In this document: positions 26,921-36,867 of the stretch, in pieces
Numbering within the stretch: position 1 is the first letter of the stretch
How the letters are laid out: every line of letters starts with the position of its first letter
NCBI RefSeq assembly: GCF_002105195.1
Contig: NZ_MUHU01000001.1
Span: forward strand, 186,001-250,000
Reading direction: 5' to 3'
DNA: 64,000 nt
DNA from: Derxia lacustris
Lineage (GTDB): Bacteria > Pseudomonadota > Gammaproteobacteria > Burkholderiales > Burkholderiaceae_E
The notes under the pieces: model-generated
Database searches by the model: none
What the model saw: the letters and a program-made list of their open reading frames with translations, nothing else
Told to the model about the DNA's origin: nothing
Position numbers and translations under genes: made by a program

Positions 26921-28027
26921 TCAGTTTCTTTTTTCGAGGCGCAAAAGAATCCGCGCACCGCCGGAGGTCATGTCGCTTGACGTCGCCAGCGCCGGAAACT
27001 TGATGCCGACCTGTTCCGCGATGCGCCGCGCAATGAACAGGCCGAGTCCGCTGCCCTGCTGCTCCAGCTGCTGGCGATCGAACTGGTCGAACAGTCGATG
27101 CCGCGACAGCCGCTCCGGGCTCAGGCCGGGACCATCGTCGCGCACCTCGATCGTGAGGCCAGTGTCGTCCTGCTCAACCAGCAACTCGGCCCGCTCGGCG
27201 CGGAACTTCATCGCGTTGTCGAGCAGTTCTTCAAGAATGGCACGCAGCCCGTCGAGCGACGTGAAGTAGCGCGCGGCCTCGGGTTTTTCCGGGGCGACGC
27301 AGAGCGCGCCGTGTTGCCGCGCCACCTCACGGGCCAGCGCGATGACGGCGGCGGTATCGCGCTGGTCGCTGCGGAACAGCCGCTGGCCTTCGCGCAGCCG
27401 GGTCGCCACCAGGAAGCGCGCCGACAGCCGCCGCAGCCGGTCGGCCGAACTGGCCACGGCGGTCATCGCCTCGCGCCGCTCGGCCGCGTCGAGCGGCGTG
27501 GTGGCGAGCACCTCGGCAAAGCCCACCAGCGTGTTGAGCGGCGTGTTGAGTTCATGCGGAAACATGTCGAGCAGGGCTTCGCGGTCGGCTTCCTGATGGG
27601 CGCGCAGGCTCTGGTGCAGCAGTTCGGCGCGCGCCAGCCGGGCCCGCACCGCCGCCAGCAGCTCGGCGGCGCGCAATGGCTTGGCCAGCACGTCGTCGGC
27701 GCCGCAGTCCATGGCGGCGCGCAGGCTGGCGCGATCGGCGGCGCGGCAGGTGAACAGCACCGGTACCGCGCGCATCGGCGGCAGCTGGCGCAGCTCGGCG
27801 AGCAGGCCGGCGCCGTCGAGGCCGGGCAGCTCGCGCGCCAGCAGCACCACGTCGTAGGCGCGCCGGGCGGCGGCGGCGAGCGCCGCGCGGCCGTCGGCGA
27901 AGCTGTCGCAGCGGATGCCGGCAGCCGCGAGCGCGCCGGCGATGCACTGGCGCGCGGCAGGATCGTCGTCGACCGTCAGCGCCAGCGGCGATCCGGCGGG
28001 GGTGGGCGGAGCGGAGGGAAGAGTCAC
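26921..28027 (-). CDS. receiver-histidine kinase fusion with a degenerate receiver
   Basis: A soluble protein of about 368 residues if started at GTG 28027; a TTG at 28060 is also open. The N-terminal receiver keeps the acidic run VDDDP and the lysine in VLAKPLRA. The phospho-acceptor position, five residues after D59, is A64 (DVVLLARELPGLDG), so the aspartate is lost. A short helix leads to a HisKA domain whose acceptor lies in MFPHELNTPLNTLVGFAEV (about H158), and the HATPase domain has LEELLDNAMKF, DDGPGLS and GSGLGLFIARR. The kinase core appears complete. It is the first gene of the minus-strand signalling run and shares its upstream region with the divergent HTH-receiver gene. Confidence 0.83.
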   Translation of the reverse strand: MTLPSAPPTPAGSPLALTVDDDPAARQCIAGALAAAGIRCDSFADGRAALAAAARRAYDVVLLARELPGLDGAGLLAELRQLPPMRAVPVLFTCRAADRASLRAAMDCGADDVLAKPLRAAELLAAVRARLARAELLHQSLRAHQEADREALLDMFPHELNTPLNTLVGFAEVLATTPLDAAERREAMTAVASSADRLRRLSARFLVATRLREGQRLFRSDQRDTAAVIALAREVARQHGALCVAPEKPEAARYFTSLDGLRAILEELLDNAMKFRAERAELLVEQDDTGLTIEVRDDGPGLSPERLSRHRLFDQFDRQQLEQQGSGLGLFIARRIAEQVGIKFPALATSSDMTSGGARILLRLEKRN

Positions 28028-28183
28028 GAGCCTAGGGAAACCGTGGATATGACGCGACAACGCAGGCCGGGCGACGGGAGCGACCCGGAGAGAAACCCGA
28101 GTAAACCGCCAAAATCGTCAAAAACGATTGTAGTCGTCCGAAAAGATTTGAGTCGCGGCAGTCGTTGGCAAAAAATCCGCTTC
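28028..28183. promoter_or_regulatory. divergent regulatory region with inverted and direct repeats
   Basis: This gap separates the receiver-kinase run (minus) from the HTH-receiver gene (plus). It is notably richer in A/T than its surroundings. It contains an inverted repeat, AATCGT (28113-28118) and ACGATT (28124-28129), and three copies of AGTCG at 28132, 28151 and 28160. Such sites could serve the excisionase-type HTH protein encoded next to it. This is inference; no -10/-35 pair is convincing. Confidence 0.45.
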
Positions 28184-28792
28184 ATGACCTCATCAAATTC
28201 CCCCGTGCCGGCCAGCGACGACGCCGACCGCTTCTTCACCACGGCGGAAGCGGCCGAGCAGCTCGGCCTGTCGATCGGCAGCGTCAAGCTCATGGTCGAC
28301 CGCGGCGAACTGGCCGCCTGGAAGACCGCCGGCGGCCATCGCCGCATCTCGGCCCAGTCGCTGGCGGCCTGGCGCGAGCGCAGCGCGCGCGGCGGCGCCG
28401 GCATGCGCATGCGCATCCTGCTGGTCGAGGACGACGCGCCGACGCGCCGGCTGTTCGAACGCAAGCTGGCGCAGTGGAACTTCGAGCTCGATCTGCTGAC
28501 CGTCGGCGACGGCATCGAGGCGCTCATGAAGCTGCCGCAATGGCAGCCCGACCTGCTGGTCACCGATCTGGTCATGCCGCATCTCGACGGCTTCGCGATG
28601 CTGCGCCGGCTGCGCGAGGCGCGCGAATACGACCGGGTCGACCTGGTCGTCATCACCGGGCTCGACGCGGCTACCGTGGCCGAGCGCGGCGGCCTGCCGC
28701 CCGATGCGCTGCTGCTGCACAAGCCGCTGGCCTGGGACCGGCTGCACGGCTTCATCGAGGCGCGCATTTCGGCGCGGCTGCGGCGGCTCTGA
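28184..28792 (+). CDS. excisionase/BldC-type HTH protein fused to a receiver domain
   Basis: A 202-residue response regulator with reversed order. The DNA-binding part comes first: a MerR/excisionase-like helix-turn-helix at about residues 15-66 (FFTTAEAAEQLGLSIGSVKL, then AWKTAGGHRRIS). A receiver follows at about 76-200 with E82 D83 D84, phospho-acceptor D128 in LLVTDLVMPHLDG and the lysine in LLHKPLAW. Ordinary regulators carry the receiver at the N-terminus. The ATG at 28184 is the first codon after the A/T-rich repeat region. It is probably the transcriptional output of the signalling genes on the other strand, or regulates the ATPase gene 93 bases downstream. Confidence 0.82.
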   Translation: MTSSNSPVPASDDADRFFTTAEAAEQLGLSIGSVKLMVDRGELAAWKTAGGHRRISAQSLAAWRERSARGGAGMRMRILLVEDDAPTRRLFERKLAQWNFELDLLTVGDGIEALMKLPQWQPDLLVTDLVMPHLDGFAMLRRLREAREYDRVDLVVITGLDAATVAERGGLPPDALLLHKPLAWDRLHGFIEARISARLRRL

Positions 28793-28885
28793 AAGCGCCG
28801 GAGACAAAGCCGGTTACACCGCTTATCCGGGCATCGGACAACGCGGCTTCGGGGTCACATGCGGCATCCGCAAGAGATGTGATCC

Positions 28886-31372
28886 ATGGGCGCCCCCGAC
28901 TCCACCGACCGACTCGTTCCGCTTGATGTCCTCGACTGGCCCGGGCTGACCGGCGTCGGCGCGGTCGAGGGCGACTCGCGCGCCTGCCGACTCGACATGC
29001 TGCGCGGCAGCCATGTGGAAGGCCGGCTGGTGCGCTTCACGCCCGGCTCGGATGCGCTGATGTTCGAGCCGGCGGCGCTCGGCAAGCCACTGGCGATGCG
29101 GCTGGCGATGCTGCGCGCGGTGCGGCTGACCACGCCGCTGCATTTCGCGCCCGACCGGCGCCAGCCGGCGCTGCGCGACTACCGCGTCTGCTATGCCGAC
29201 GACACGCGCGAGCAGGGCCAGGTGTTCTCGGCCATCGAGACGCCGGGCGGCACCTTTCTTTTCATCGCCACCGGCGACGGCGTGGCGCGCAGCTTCGTGC
29301 CGCACGGCTCGGTGATGCGCTGGGAGATCGATCCGCGCCGCGCGCCGCTCAAGCTCGAAGACACCACGCCCGGCCCGCAGCGCACGCCGACCCAGCCGGC
29401 CGTCGCCCGGCCCGAGCGCCGCACCGCGCCGGCCCCGGCCAGTCCGGCGCCGCCCGCCGGCGATCCGACCGCCACCATTCCGGGCCTGGGCAGCACCATC
29501 AATCTGCGCATCGCCTCGGTCGAGCAGCTGTGGCGCGAGATCGACGGCAATTCGACGGTGCCGGTCTCGCGCATCGGCGAGCTGCTGGTCGAGCGCGGAC
29601 GCATCAACCCGGCCGACCTGGCCGCCGCGCTCCAGCGCCAGAAGAAGCAGGGCGGGCCGCTCGGCCGCGCGCTGGTCGAGCTGGGCTGCATCGACGAGGC
29701 CACGCTCAATGCCGCGCTCGGCACCAAGCTCGGCATGCCGTCGGTCGAGCTGGACGACTTCCCGATCGATGCCGCCGCCACGCTGCTGGTGCCGGGCGCC
29801 GCCGCCGGCCGGCTGCGCGCCCTGCCGATCGCCGAGCGCAACGGCCTGCTGGTGGTGGCCATCGACGATCCGGCGCGCGCCCATGTCATCGACGAGCTCA
29901 AGTTCACCACCCAGCGCAAGGTGGTCGGCGTGCTGGCCACGCCAGTCGCGCTGAGCGCCGCGCTGCAACGCGTGTATCGCGGCGCCGCCGGGCCGGCCGG
30001 TGGCGACGACGACGAGCATGCCGGCATGCTCGACTACGAGCCCGGCGATGCCACCGCGCTGGCCGAGCGGCTGGTGGCCGAAGACCTGACCGACGGCAGC
30101 GAGATCGAGGACGCCCAGGTCAGCGAGAGCGACAACGCCCTGACCCGGCTGGTCAACACCATGGTCATGGACGCGTTCGCGCAGGGCGTGTCCGACGTTC
30201 ACATCGAGACCTATCCGGGCAAGGCCAAGACGCGCATCCGCTTTCGCAAGGATGGCGACATGCAGCCCTATCTGGAGCTGCCGGCCAGCTACCGGCGCGC
30301 CATCGTCGCGCGCATCAAGATCATGGCTTCGCTCGACATCTCGGAGCGGCGCAAGCCGCAGGACGGGAAGATCGATTTCTCGCGCCATGCGCCGGTCAAG
30401 CTGGAGCTGCGCGTGGCCACCATCCCGACCAACAACGGGCTGGAGGATGTGGTGATGCGGCTGCTGGCCTCGGCCAAGCCGGTGCCGCTGGCCAAGCTGG
30501 GCCTGAGCCCGCTCAATCTCGAATCGATCGACCGGATCACCCAGCGGCCCTACGGCCTGTTTCTGGTGTGCGGGCCGACCGGCTCGGGCAAGACCACCAC
30601 GCTGCACAGCTGCCTGGCCCACATCAACACGCCCGAACGCAAGATCTGGACGGCCGAAGACCCGGTGGAAATCACCCAGCAGGGGCTGCGCCAGGTGCAG
30701 GTCAACGCCAAGATCGGCTGGACCTTCGCCGATGCGCTGCGCGCCTTTCTGCGCGCCGATCCCGACGTGATCATGATCGGCGAGATGCGCGATACCGAGA
30801 CCTCGCGCATCGCGGTCGAGGCCTCGCTCACCGGCCATCTGGTGCTGAGCACGCTGCACACCAACAGCGCCGCCGAATCCATCGTGCGGCTGCTCGACAT
30901 GGGGCTCGATCCGTTCAACTTCGCCGATGCGCTGCTCGGCGTGCTGGCCCAGCGGCTGGTGCGCCGGCTGTGCGAGAAATGCCGCGTGCCGACCGAGCTG
31001 GGCGACAGCGAGACCGACGCCCTCGTCGCCGAATACCTGACCCAGATTCCCGAGCCCGTGCGACCGTCGCCCGAGGCGCTGCTGGCGACGGCGGTCGAAC
31101 GCTTCGGCAATGCGCGCGGCCGGCTTCAGCTCTGGCATGCGCCGGGCTGCAAGCATTGCGGCGGCAGCGGCTACAAGGGCCGCGCCGGCATCCACGAGCT
31201 GCTGAGCGCCGACCGCGCGACCAAGCGGCTGATCCAGACCGGTGCCCGGGTCGAGCAGATCCTCGAAGCCGGCGTCGGCGCCGGCATGCGCACGCTGCGC
31301 CAGGACGGCATCCAGAAAGCCCTGATGGGCGTGACCGACATGACCGAAGTGCGAGCCGCCAGCAACCTTTGA
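28886..31372 (+). CDS. GspE/PilB-family secretion or pilus ATPase (orphan)
   Basis: An 828-residue hexameric motor ATPase of the type II secretion/type IV pilus assembly family. The first about 160 residues form a domain I do not recognise. A Pro/Ala-rich linker follows (about 160-195), then a GspE/MshE-type N-terminal domain (about 225-370; RIGELLVERGRINPADL, QGGPLGRALVELG) and the motor. Walker A is GPTGSGKTTTLHS, the Asp box EDPVEI, Walker B VIMIGEMRDTET and the His box STLHTNSA. The zinc-binding cysteines are CEKC and CKHCGG. No secretin, platform protein or prepilin genes lie near, so the machine it powers must be encoded elsewhere. It is followed after 47 bases by a CheW-domain protein. 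Confidence 0.85.
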   Translation: MGAPDSTDRLVPLDVLDWPGLTGVGAVEGDSRACRLDMLRGSHVEGRLVRFTPGSDALMFEPAALGKPLAMRLAMLRAVRLTTPLHFAPDRRQPALRDYRVCYADDTREQGQVFSAIETPGGTFLFIATGDGVARSFVPHGSVMRWEIDPRRAPLKLEDTTPGPQRTPTQPAVARPERRTAPAPASPAPPAGDPTATIPGLGSTINLRIASVEQLWREIDGNSTVPVSRIGELLVERGRINPADLAAALQRQKKQGGPLGRALVELGCIDEATLNAALGTKLGMPSVELDDFPIDAAATLLVPGAAAGRLRALPIAERNGLLVVAIDDPARAHVIDELKFTTQRKVVGVLATPVALSAALQRVYRGAAGPAGGDDDEHAGMLDYEPGDATALAERLVAEDLTDGSEIEDAQVSESDNALTRLVNTMVMDAFAQGVSDVHIETYPGKAKTRIRFRKDGDMQPYLELPASYRRAIVARIKIMASLDISERRKPQDGKIDFSRHAPVKLELRVATIPTNNGLEDVVMRLLASAKPVPLAKLGLSPLNLESIDRITQRPYGLFLVCGPTGSGKTTTLHSCLAHINTPERKIWTAEDPVEITQQGLRQVQVNAKIGWTFADALRAFLRADPDVIMIGEMRDTETSRIAVEASLTGHLVLSTLHTNSAAESIVRLLDMGLDPFNFADALLGVLAQRLVRRLCEKCRVPTELGDSETDALVAEYLTQIPEPVRPSPEALLATAVERFGNARGRLQLWHAPGCKHCGGSGYKGRAGIHELLSADRATKRLIQTGARVEQILEAGVGAGMRTLRQDGIQKALMGVTDMTEVRAASNL

Positions 31373-31419
31373 CCGCCGCACTCCCCCCTTCGCCACAAAT
31401 CAAGAACAGCGAGCCCCCC

Positions 31420-34038
31420 ATGAGAGAGCGCCAGGTCCAGCAGCGCCACGACAAGAACAGCGGCCGCGCCGCACTCATCGAGGCCGCCCTGCCGTCGATG
31501 CGCCATGTGCAGCAGCTCGAACGCGAGCTGCACGAGCTGCAACTGCGCTGGGATCTGGTCGAGTCGACCGCGCGCATGGTCTGCCCGGTGGCGGCGGCGC
31601 GCTTTCTGAGCACGCTGGTCGCCACGCGCGAGCAGTTCGCCACGCTCCAGCAGCGGCTGCTCGACCGGGTGATCGATGTGCATCTGACCAACAAGCACAA
31701 CGACCTCATCGCACGCGCCCAGGTCACCATCGACCTGCTGGTGCGCAGCCTGTACGAGCGCACCGCCGATGTCGGCTTCATCGCCACCGATCCCGAGCTG
31801 GTGGCGCTGGCCAGCGAGCCCGAGGCGCACGATGCCGCCGCGCTGCGGGCGCGACTGGCCGAATACCGCGCCAAGTACACGGTGTACGACGACATCCTGC
31901 TGCTCGACCGCGAGGGCCGCGTGCTGTGCCGGCTGGAGGACGCGCCGGCCGATGCGCCCGCGAGCCATGCCGACGCGCCCTGGTTCGTCGCGGCGCTGGC
32001 GCATGACGGCCATGCCCAGTTCCACGGCTTCGATGCGCTGGTGGCGGCCGGACGCCGGGTGCTGGTGTATGCGCACCGGGTGCTGGCGCCGGATGGCCGT
32101 GTGGTCGGCTGCGTGGCGCTGAGCTATGGCTTCGCCACCGAGATGCGCGCCATCTTCTGCGAGATCGACGATGGCAATCGGCATGCGGTGGTGGCGCTGG
32201 TCGACGAGCACGGCATCGCCATCGCCAGCAACCGGCCCGACGTGGTGGCGGTGGGCGAGCCGCTGGAGCCGCCCGAGCCCGACTATCCGATCGTGCTGCA
32301 CCGCGATACCGAATACCTGGCCAGCGACCGCCAGACCCGCGGCTATCAGGGCTACATGGGCCTGCCCTGGCGCGCGCTGGCGCTCACCCGGCTGGAGGTG
32401 GCCTTTCGCACCGGCAGCGCCGAGCTGGCGCGCGGCGCCGATCACGAGGCCATGCTCGACGCCATCATGCGCAGCGACGCCAGCCTGATCGGCACCATCG
32501 AGCAGGCCACCGCCATCGAGCGCGGACTCGAGCATGTGATCTGGAACGGCAAGCTCGAACAGGCGCGCGGCGCCAACGACGCGAGCGGCTCGGCCAGCGC
32601 GGTGCTCGACCAGATCGGCGAGGCCGGCCGGCGCACCACGCGCATCTTTGCCGAGGGCATCCGGCGCCTGTGCGCGCTGGTGGCCGACGGCCGGCGCGAC
32701 CAGCTGCGCGCGCGCGCCGACCTGGCCGTCAACATCCTCGATCGCAACCTCTACGAACGCGCCAACGACTGCCGCTGGTGGGCGCTGTCGGGCGAACTGA
32801 CCGAAGCCCTGCTGGCGCTGCGCGACGACCCGGCCGACGCCGCCGCCGCCGAACGCGCGAGCCGCGTGCTCGGCCGGCTCAACGACCTCTACACCGTCTA
32901 CCGCCGCGTGGCGCTGTGCGATGCCGACGGCCGCGTGGTGGCGCTGTCGCGTCCGGCCGAGGCGCTGCCGGCCGACTGGCGCCTGCCCGAGCCGCTGCTG
33001 CGCGCCTGCGCCGGGCTGGCCGATTCGCAGGCCTATGCGGTGTCGCCGTTCGAGCCCTCGCCGCTCTGCGACGACGAGCCGACCTATCTCTATCTGGCGC
33101 AGATCCGCGATCCGGCGACCCGGCGCGCGCTCGGCAGCGTGGTGCTGGCCTTCGATTCGCAGGCCGAATTCGGCGCGATGCTGCACGGCGCCATTCCGCC
33201 GCGCCAGTCGATGATTGCGCTGTTCCTGCGCCCCGGCGGCAGCGTCATCGGCTCGACCGATCCGCGCTGGCAGCCCGGCGACCACTTTGCCGAGCATGGC
33301 CAGATCGCGCTGCCCGAGCCCGGCGCCTCGAACATGCAGATGCTCAGCCTGGACGGCGCGCGCTATCTGGCCGGCGTGGCCGCCTCGGGCGGCTACCGCG
33401 AGTTCAAGCGCAGCGACGGCTACCGCGAGCCGGTCGTCGGCCTGGTGCTGCAACCGCTGCCCGTGCGCGTGGCGGGGCCGGCCGATGCGCATTTCCAGTC
33501 CTGCCCCAATACCGGCGACGCGGCGCTCCAGATCGGCCTGTTCCGCAGCGGCGAACTGCTGCTGGGCATTCCGGTCGGCGACATCGTCGAGGCGATCCGG
33601 CCGCCGCGCATCGTGCCGATGCCGGGCGCGCGCCAGCTCGCCGGGCTGGTCGAGCATCACTCGGCGGAAGGCACGCGGCTGGTGCCGGTGATCGACTTCC
33701 GGCTGCAACACCACGGCGACGCCAGCGACGACGGCGAGCTGACCATCGTCGTGATCCGCCAGGGCGCGCGCGAGCTGGGCCTGCGCGTCGACCGGCTGCT
33801 CACCGTCAGCTCGATCGCGCCGACGCGGCTCAAGCCGGCGCCGGAATTCGCGCGCAACACGCCCTGGCTGGTCGGCTTCGTCACCGGCGGCGAATCGGGC
33901 GGGCCACTGGTCGCGCTGGTCGATGCGCAGAAGATCCATGCCGGCGATGCGCTGCCGAGCCTGGAGCTGCTGGAGGCGCTCGGCCTCAGCGCGGCGGACG
34001 AGGCCGAGCCGGCCGCGAGCGGGGCGCTGGTCGGCTAG
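31420..34038 (+). CDS. soluble tandem Cache-like sensor protein with C-terminal CheW domain
   Basis: An 872-residue protein without evident membrane segments. Two related sensor halves are visible: about residues 85-330 with [15 protein letters not shown] and [18 protein letters not shown], and about 430-685 with [14 protein letters not shown] and [18 protein letters not shown]. This points to an internal duplication of a Cache/PAS-type module. A CheW domain occupies about 705-850 ([53 protein letters not shown]). CheW domains join chemoreceptors to CheA-type kinases, so the protein may feed a ligand or redox signal directly into a chemosensory array. It lies just downstream of the orphan ATPase and may be co-transcribed with it. 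Confidence 0.78.
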   Translation: MRERQVQQRHDKNSGRAALIEAALPSMRHVQQLERELHELQLRWDLVESTARMVCPVAAARFLSTLVATREQFATLQQRLLDRVIDVHLTNKHNDLIARAQVTIDLLVRSLYERTADVGFIATDPELVALASEPEAHDAAALRARLAEYRAKYTVYDDILLLDREGRVLCRLEDAPADAPASHADAPWFVAALAHDGHAQFHGFDALVAAGRRVLVYAHRVLAPDGRVVGCVALSYGFATEMRAIFCEIDDGNRHAVVALVDEHGIAIASNRPDVVAVGEPLEPPEPDYPIVLHRDTEYLASDRQTRGYQGYMGLPWRALALTRLEVAFRTGSAELARGADHEAMLDAIMRSDASLIGTIEQATAIERGLEHVIWNGKLEQARGANDASGSASAVLDQIGEAGRRTTRIFAEGIRRLCALVADGRRDQLRARADLAVNILDRNLYERANDCRWWALSGELTEALLALRDDPADAAAAERASRVLGRLNDLYTVYRRVALCDADGRVVALSRPAEALPADWRLPEPLLRACAGLADSQAYAVSPFEPSPLCDDEPTYLYLAQIRDPATRRALGSVVLAFDSQAEFGAMLHGAIPPRQSMIALFLRPGGSVIGSTDPRWQPGDHFAEHGQIALPEPGASNMQMLSLDGARYLAGVAASGGYREFKRSDGYREPVVGLVLQPLPVRVAGPADAHFQSCPNTGDAALQIGLFRSGELLLGIPVGDIVEAIRPPRIVPMPGARQLAGLVEHHSAEGTRLVPVIDFRLQHHGDASDDGELTIVVIRQGARELGLRVDRLLTVSSIAPTRLKPAPEFARNTPWLVGFVTGGESGGPLVALVDAQKIHAGDALPSLELLEALGLSAADEAEPAASGALVG

Positions 34039-34074
34039 GCAATCGCACGCCAGCATTTGCCGTTGCTGGCTCAA

Positions 34075-34113
34075 GCATGAATATTCATGCGAGAAAGGGG
34101 CGCCGTTTATACT
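34075..34113 (+). promoter_or_regulatory. leuS promoter with overlapping palindrome
   Basis: A perfect 16-base palindrome, GCATGAATATTCATGC, occupies 34075-34090. A good -10 (TATACT, 34108-34113) lies 17 bases after TTCATG (34085-34090), which would be a weak -35 within the palindrome. The ATG of leuS follows 41 bases after the -10. The palindrome is placed where a repressor or activator would act. Confidence 0.5.
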
Positions 34114-34154
34114 CGGCGGTTTCGCGCAACCGCCGGCAGCGCCGCCCCGACACC

Positions 34155-36866
34155 ATGCAAGACAAGTACTCCCCCGCCGACATCGAAGCCGCCGCCCGCA
34201 GCCACTGGCGCGCCGACGATCCCGCCCATTCCGTCTACCGCGTGAGCGAGAACGACGCCCGCTTTCCCAAGGGCAAGTACTACGCCTGCTCGATGCTGCC
34301 CTACCCGTCGGGCAAGCTGCACATGGGCCATGTGCGCAACTACACCATCAACGACATGCTGGCGCGCTACCTGCGCATGAACGGCTACAACGTCTTGATG
34401 CCGATGGGCTGGGACGCCTTCGGACTGCCGGCCGAGAACGCGGCGATGAAGAACAAGGTCTCGCCCGCCGCCTGGACCTTCGACAACATCGCCTACATGA
34501 AGAAGCAGATGCAGGCGATGGGACTGGCCATCGACTGGTCGCGCGAGATCGCCACCTGCACGCCGGCCTACTACCAGTGGAACCAGTGGCTCTTCCTCAA
34601 GATGCTGGAGGCCGGCATCTGCGAGCGCCGCACCCAGACCGTGAACTGGGACCCGGTCGACCAGACCGTGCTGGCCAACGAGCAGGTCATCGACGGGCGC
34701 GGCTGGCGCTCCGGCGCGCTGGTGGAAAAGCGCGAAATCCCCGGCTACTACCTCAACATCGTCAAGTACGCCGACGAGCTGCTCGACGCGGTGGCCAATC
34801 CGGCCAGCCCGCAATTCCTGAGCGGCTGGCCCGAGCGCGTGCGGCTGATGCAGGAAAACTGGATCGGCAAGAGCGAGGGCGTGCGCTTCGCCTTTCCGCA
34901 CGACATCGTTGGCGCCGACGGCGAAAAGATCCAGGACGGCAAGCTCTACGTCTTCACCACGCGCGCCGACACGATCATGGGCGTGACCTTCTGCGCCGTG
35001 GCGCCCGAGCATCCGCTGGCCGCGCATGCCGCCGCCGGCAATCCCGAGCTGGCCGAGTTCATCGCCGACTGCGCCAAGGGCGGCACGACCGAGGCCGAAC
35101 TGGCGCTCAAGGAAAAGGAAGGCCGGCCGACCGGGCTGTTCGTCACCCATCCGATCACCGGCGCGCAAGTGCCCGTGTGGGTCGGCAACTACGTGCTGAT
35201 GAGCTATGGCGACGGCGCGGTGATGGGCGTGCCGGCGCATGACGAGCGCGACTTCGGCTTTGCGAAGAAGTACGGCATCGAGATCAAGCAGGTGGTCGCG
35301 GTCGAGGGCCAGGAATTCAGCCTCGACGGCTGGCAGGACTGGTACGGCGACAAGACGCGCGGCGTCACCGTCAACTCGGGCGCCTTTGACGGGCTGAGCT
35401 ACAAGAAGGCGGTCGATTCGGTCGCCATCACGCTGCTGCTCAAGGACCTGGGCGACAAGAAGACCACCTTCCGCCTGCGCGACTGGGGCATCAGCCGCCA
35501 GCGCTACTGGGGCACGCCGATTCCGATCATCCATTGCGACGATTGCGGTCCGGTGCCGGTGCCCGAGAGCGATCTGCCGGTGCGCCTGCCCGACGACCTC
35601 ATCCCCGACGGCAGCGGCAATCCGCTGGCCAAGTGCGCGAGCTTCCTGAACGTGGCCTGCCCCAAGTGCGGCAAGCCGGCGCGCCGCGAGACCGACACGA
35701 TGGACACCTTCGTGGACAGCTCCTGGTACTTCATGCGCTACACGCTGGCCAACGACCGGCCCGGCTATGACGCGGCAATGGTCGATGCGCGCACCGAGCA
35801 CTGGATGCCGATGGACCAGTACATCGGCGGCATCGAGCACGCGATCCTGCATCTGCTGTACGCGCGCTTCTGGACCAAGGTGATGCGCGATCTGGGCCTC
35901 ACCAAGGTGAACGAGCCGTTCACCAAGCTGCTGACGCAGGGGATGGTGCTCAACCACATCTACTCGCGCCGCACCGACAAGGGCGGCATCGAGTACTTCT
36001 GGCCGCACGACGTGGAGAACGTGGTCGGCGCCGACGGCAAGATCACGGGCGCGACGCTCAAGCACGCGGTCGGCGACCTGCCCGCCGGCACGCCCATCGA
36101 CTACCAGGGCGTCGGCACGATGAGCAAGAGCAAGAACAACGGCGTCGATCCGCAGGCGCTGATCGAGCAGTACGGCGCCGACACGGCCCGGCTGTTCACC
36201 ATGTTTGCCGCGCCGCCCGAGCAGACGCTGGAATGGAACGACGCCGGCGTGGAAGGCGCCAACCGCTTCCTGCGCCGGGTGTGGGCGTTTGGCCATGCGC
36301 ATGTGTTCGGCCGCGCGGTGTTCGATCTGCCGGCGGCGCTCGGCAAGCGGCTCAAGGCGGTGCGGCGCGAGGTGCATCTGATCACGCGCCAGGCCAGCTT
36401 CGACTACGAGCGCATGCAGTACAACACCGTGGTCTCGGCGGCGATGAAGCTGCTCAACACGCTGGAAGCGGCGGCCACCGCGATCGCCGAAGACGGCGAG
36501 GCCGACGACGCGCGCGCGGCGGTGGTCACCGAGGGCTTCGGCGTGCTGGTGCGCATCCTCTATCCGGCCTGCCCGCACATCGGCCATGCGCTGTGGAGCG
36601 AGCTGGGCTATGTGTCGATCCACGGCGATCTGGTCGATGCGCCCTGGCCGCAGGTGGACGAGGCGGCGCTCGTGCAGGACGAGATCGCGCTGGTGGTGCA
36701 GGTCAACGGCAAGCTGCGCGGCTCGGTCAATGTGCCGGCCGGCGCCGACAAGGCGGCCATCGAGGCGGCCGCGCTGGCCGATGAAAACGTGCAGAAGTTC
36801 GTCGAGGGCAAGCCGATCAAGAAGCTGATCGTGGTGCCGGGCAAGCTCGTGAACGTGGTGGTCTGA
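34155..36866 (+). CDS. leuS: leucyl-tRNA synthetase
   Basis: A 903-residue class I synthetase that charges tRNA-Leu, including an editing (CP1) domain. The HIGH-type motif is [17 protein letters not shown] and the KMSKS-type motif is [12 protein letters not shown]. In the editing domain are the threonine-rich [12 protein letters not shown] and the [15 protein letters not shown] loop, typical of a functional editing site. A zinc-ribbon-like insertion is visible (HCDDCG and [12 protein letters not shown]). Length is usual. It starts at ATG 34155 and ends one base before lptE, matching the conserved betaproteobacterial leuS-lptE-holA order. Confidence 0.97.
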   Translation: MQDKYSPADIEAAARSHWRADDPAHSVYRVSENDARFPKGKYYACSMLPYPSGKLHMGHVRNYTINDMLARYLRMNGYNVLMPMGWDAFGLPAENAAMKNKVSPAAWTFDNIAYMKKQMQAMGLAIDWSREIATCTPAYYQWNQWLFLKMLEAGICERRTQTVNWDPVDQTVLANEQVIDGRGWRSGALVEKREIPGYYLNIVKYADELLDAVANPASPQFLSGWPERVRLMQENWIGKSEGVRFAFPHDIVGADGEKIQDGKLYVFTTRADTIMGVTFCAVAPEHPLAAHAAAGNPELAEFIADCAKGGTTEAELALKEKEGRPTGLFVTHPITGAQVPVWVGNYVLMSYGDGAVMGVPAHDERDFGFAKKYGIEIKQVVAVEGQEFSLDGWQDWYGDKTRGVTVNSGAFDGLSYKKAVDSVAITLLLKDLGDKKTTFRLRDWGISRQRYWGTPIPIIHCDDCGPVPVPESDLPVRLPDDLIPDGSGNPLAKCASFLNVACPKCGKPARRETDTMDTFVDSSWYFMRYTLANDRPGYDAAMVDARTEHWMPMDQYIGGIEHAILHLLYARFWTKVMRDLGLTKVNEPFTKLLTQGMVLNHIYSRRTDKGGIEYFWPHDVENVVGADGKITGATLKHAVGDLPAGTPIDYQGVGTMSKSKNNGVDPQALIEQYGADTARLFTMFAAPPEQTLEWNDAGVEGANRFLRRVWAFGHAHVFGRAVFDLPAALGKRLKAVRREVHLITRQASFDYERMQYNTVVSAAMKLLNTLEAAATAIAEDGEADDARAAVVTEGFGVLVRILYPACPHIGHALWSELGYVSIHGDLVDAPWPQVDEAALVQDEIALVVQVNGKLRGSVNVPAGADKAAIEAAALADENVQKFVEGKPIKKLIVVPGKLVNVVV

Positions 36867-36867
36867 G

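Noticed and set aside
28855..28882. TCACAT...ATGTGA inverted repeat before the ATPase gene as a CRP site
   Set aside because: The halves are 16 bases apart and in the wrong orientation for a CRP-type site (TGTGA-N6-TCACA). It is more likely a chance or a weak hairpin.
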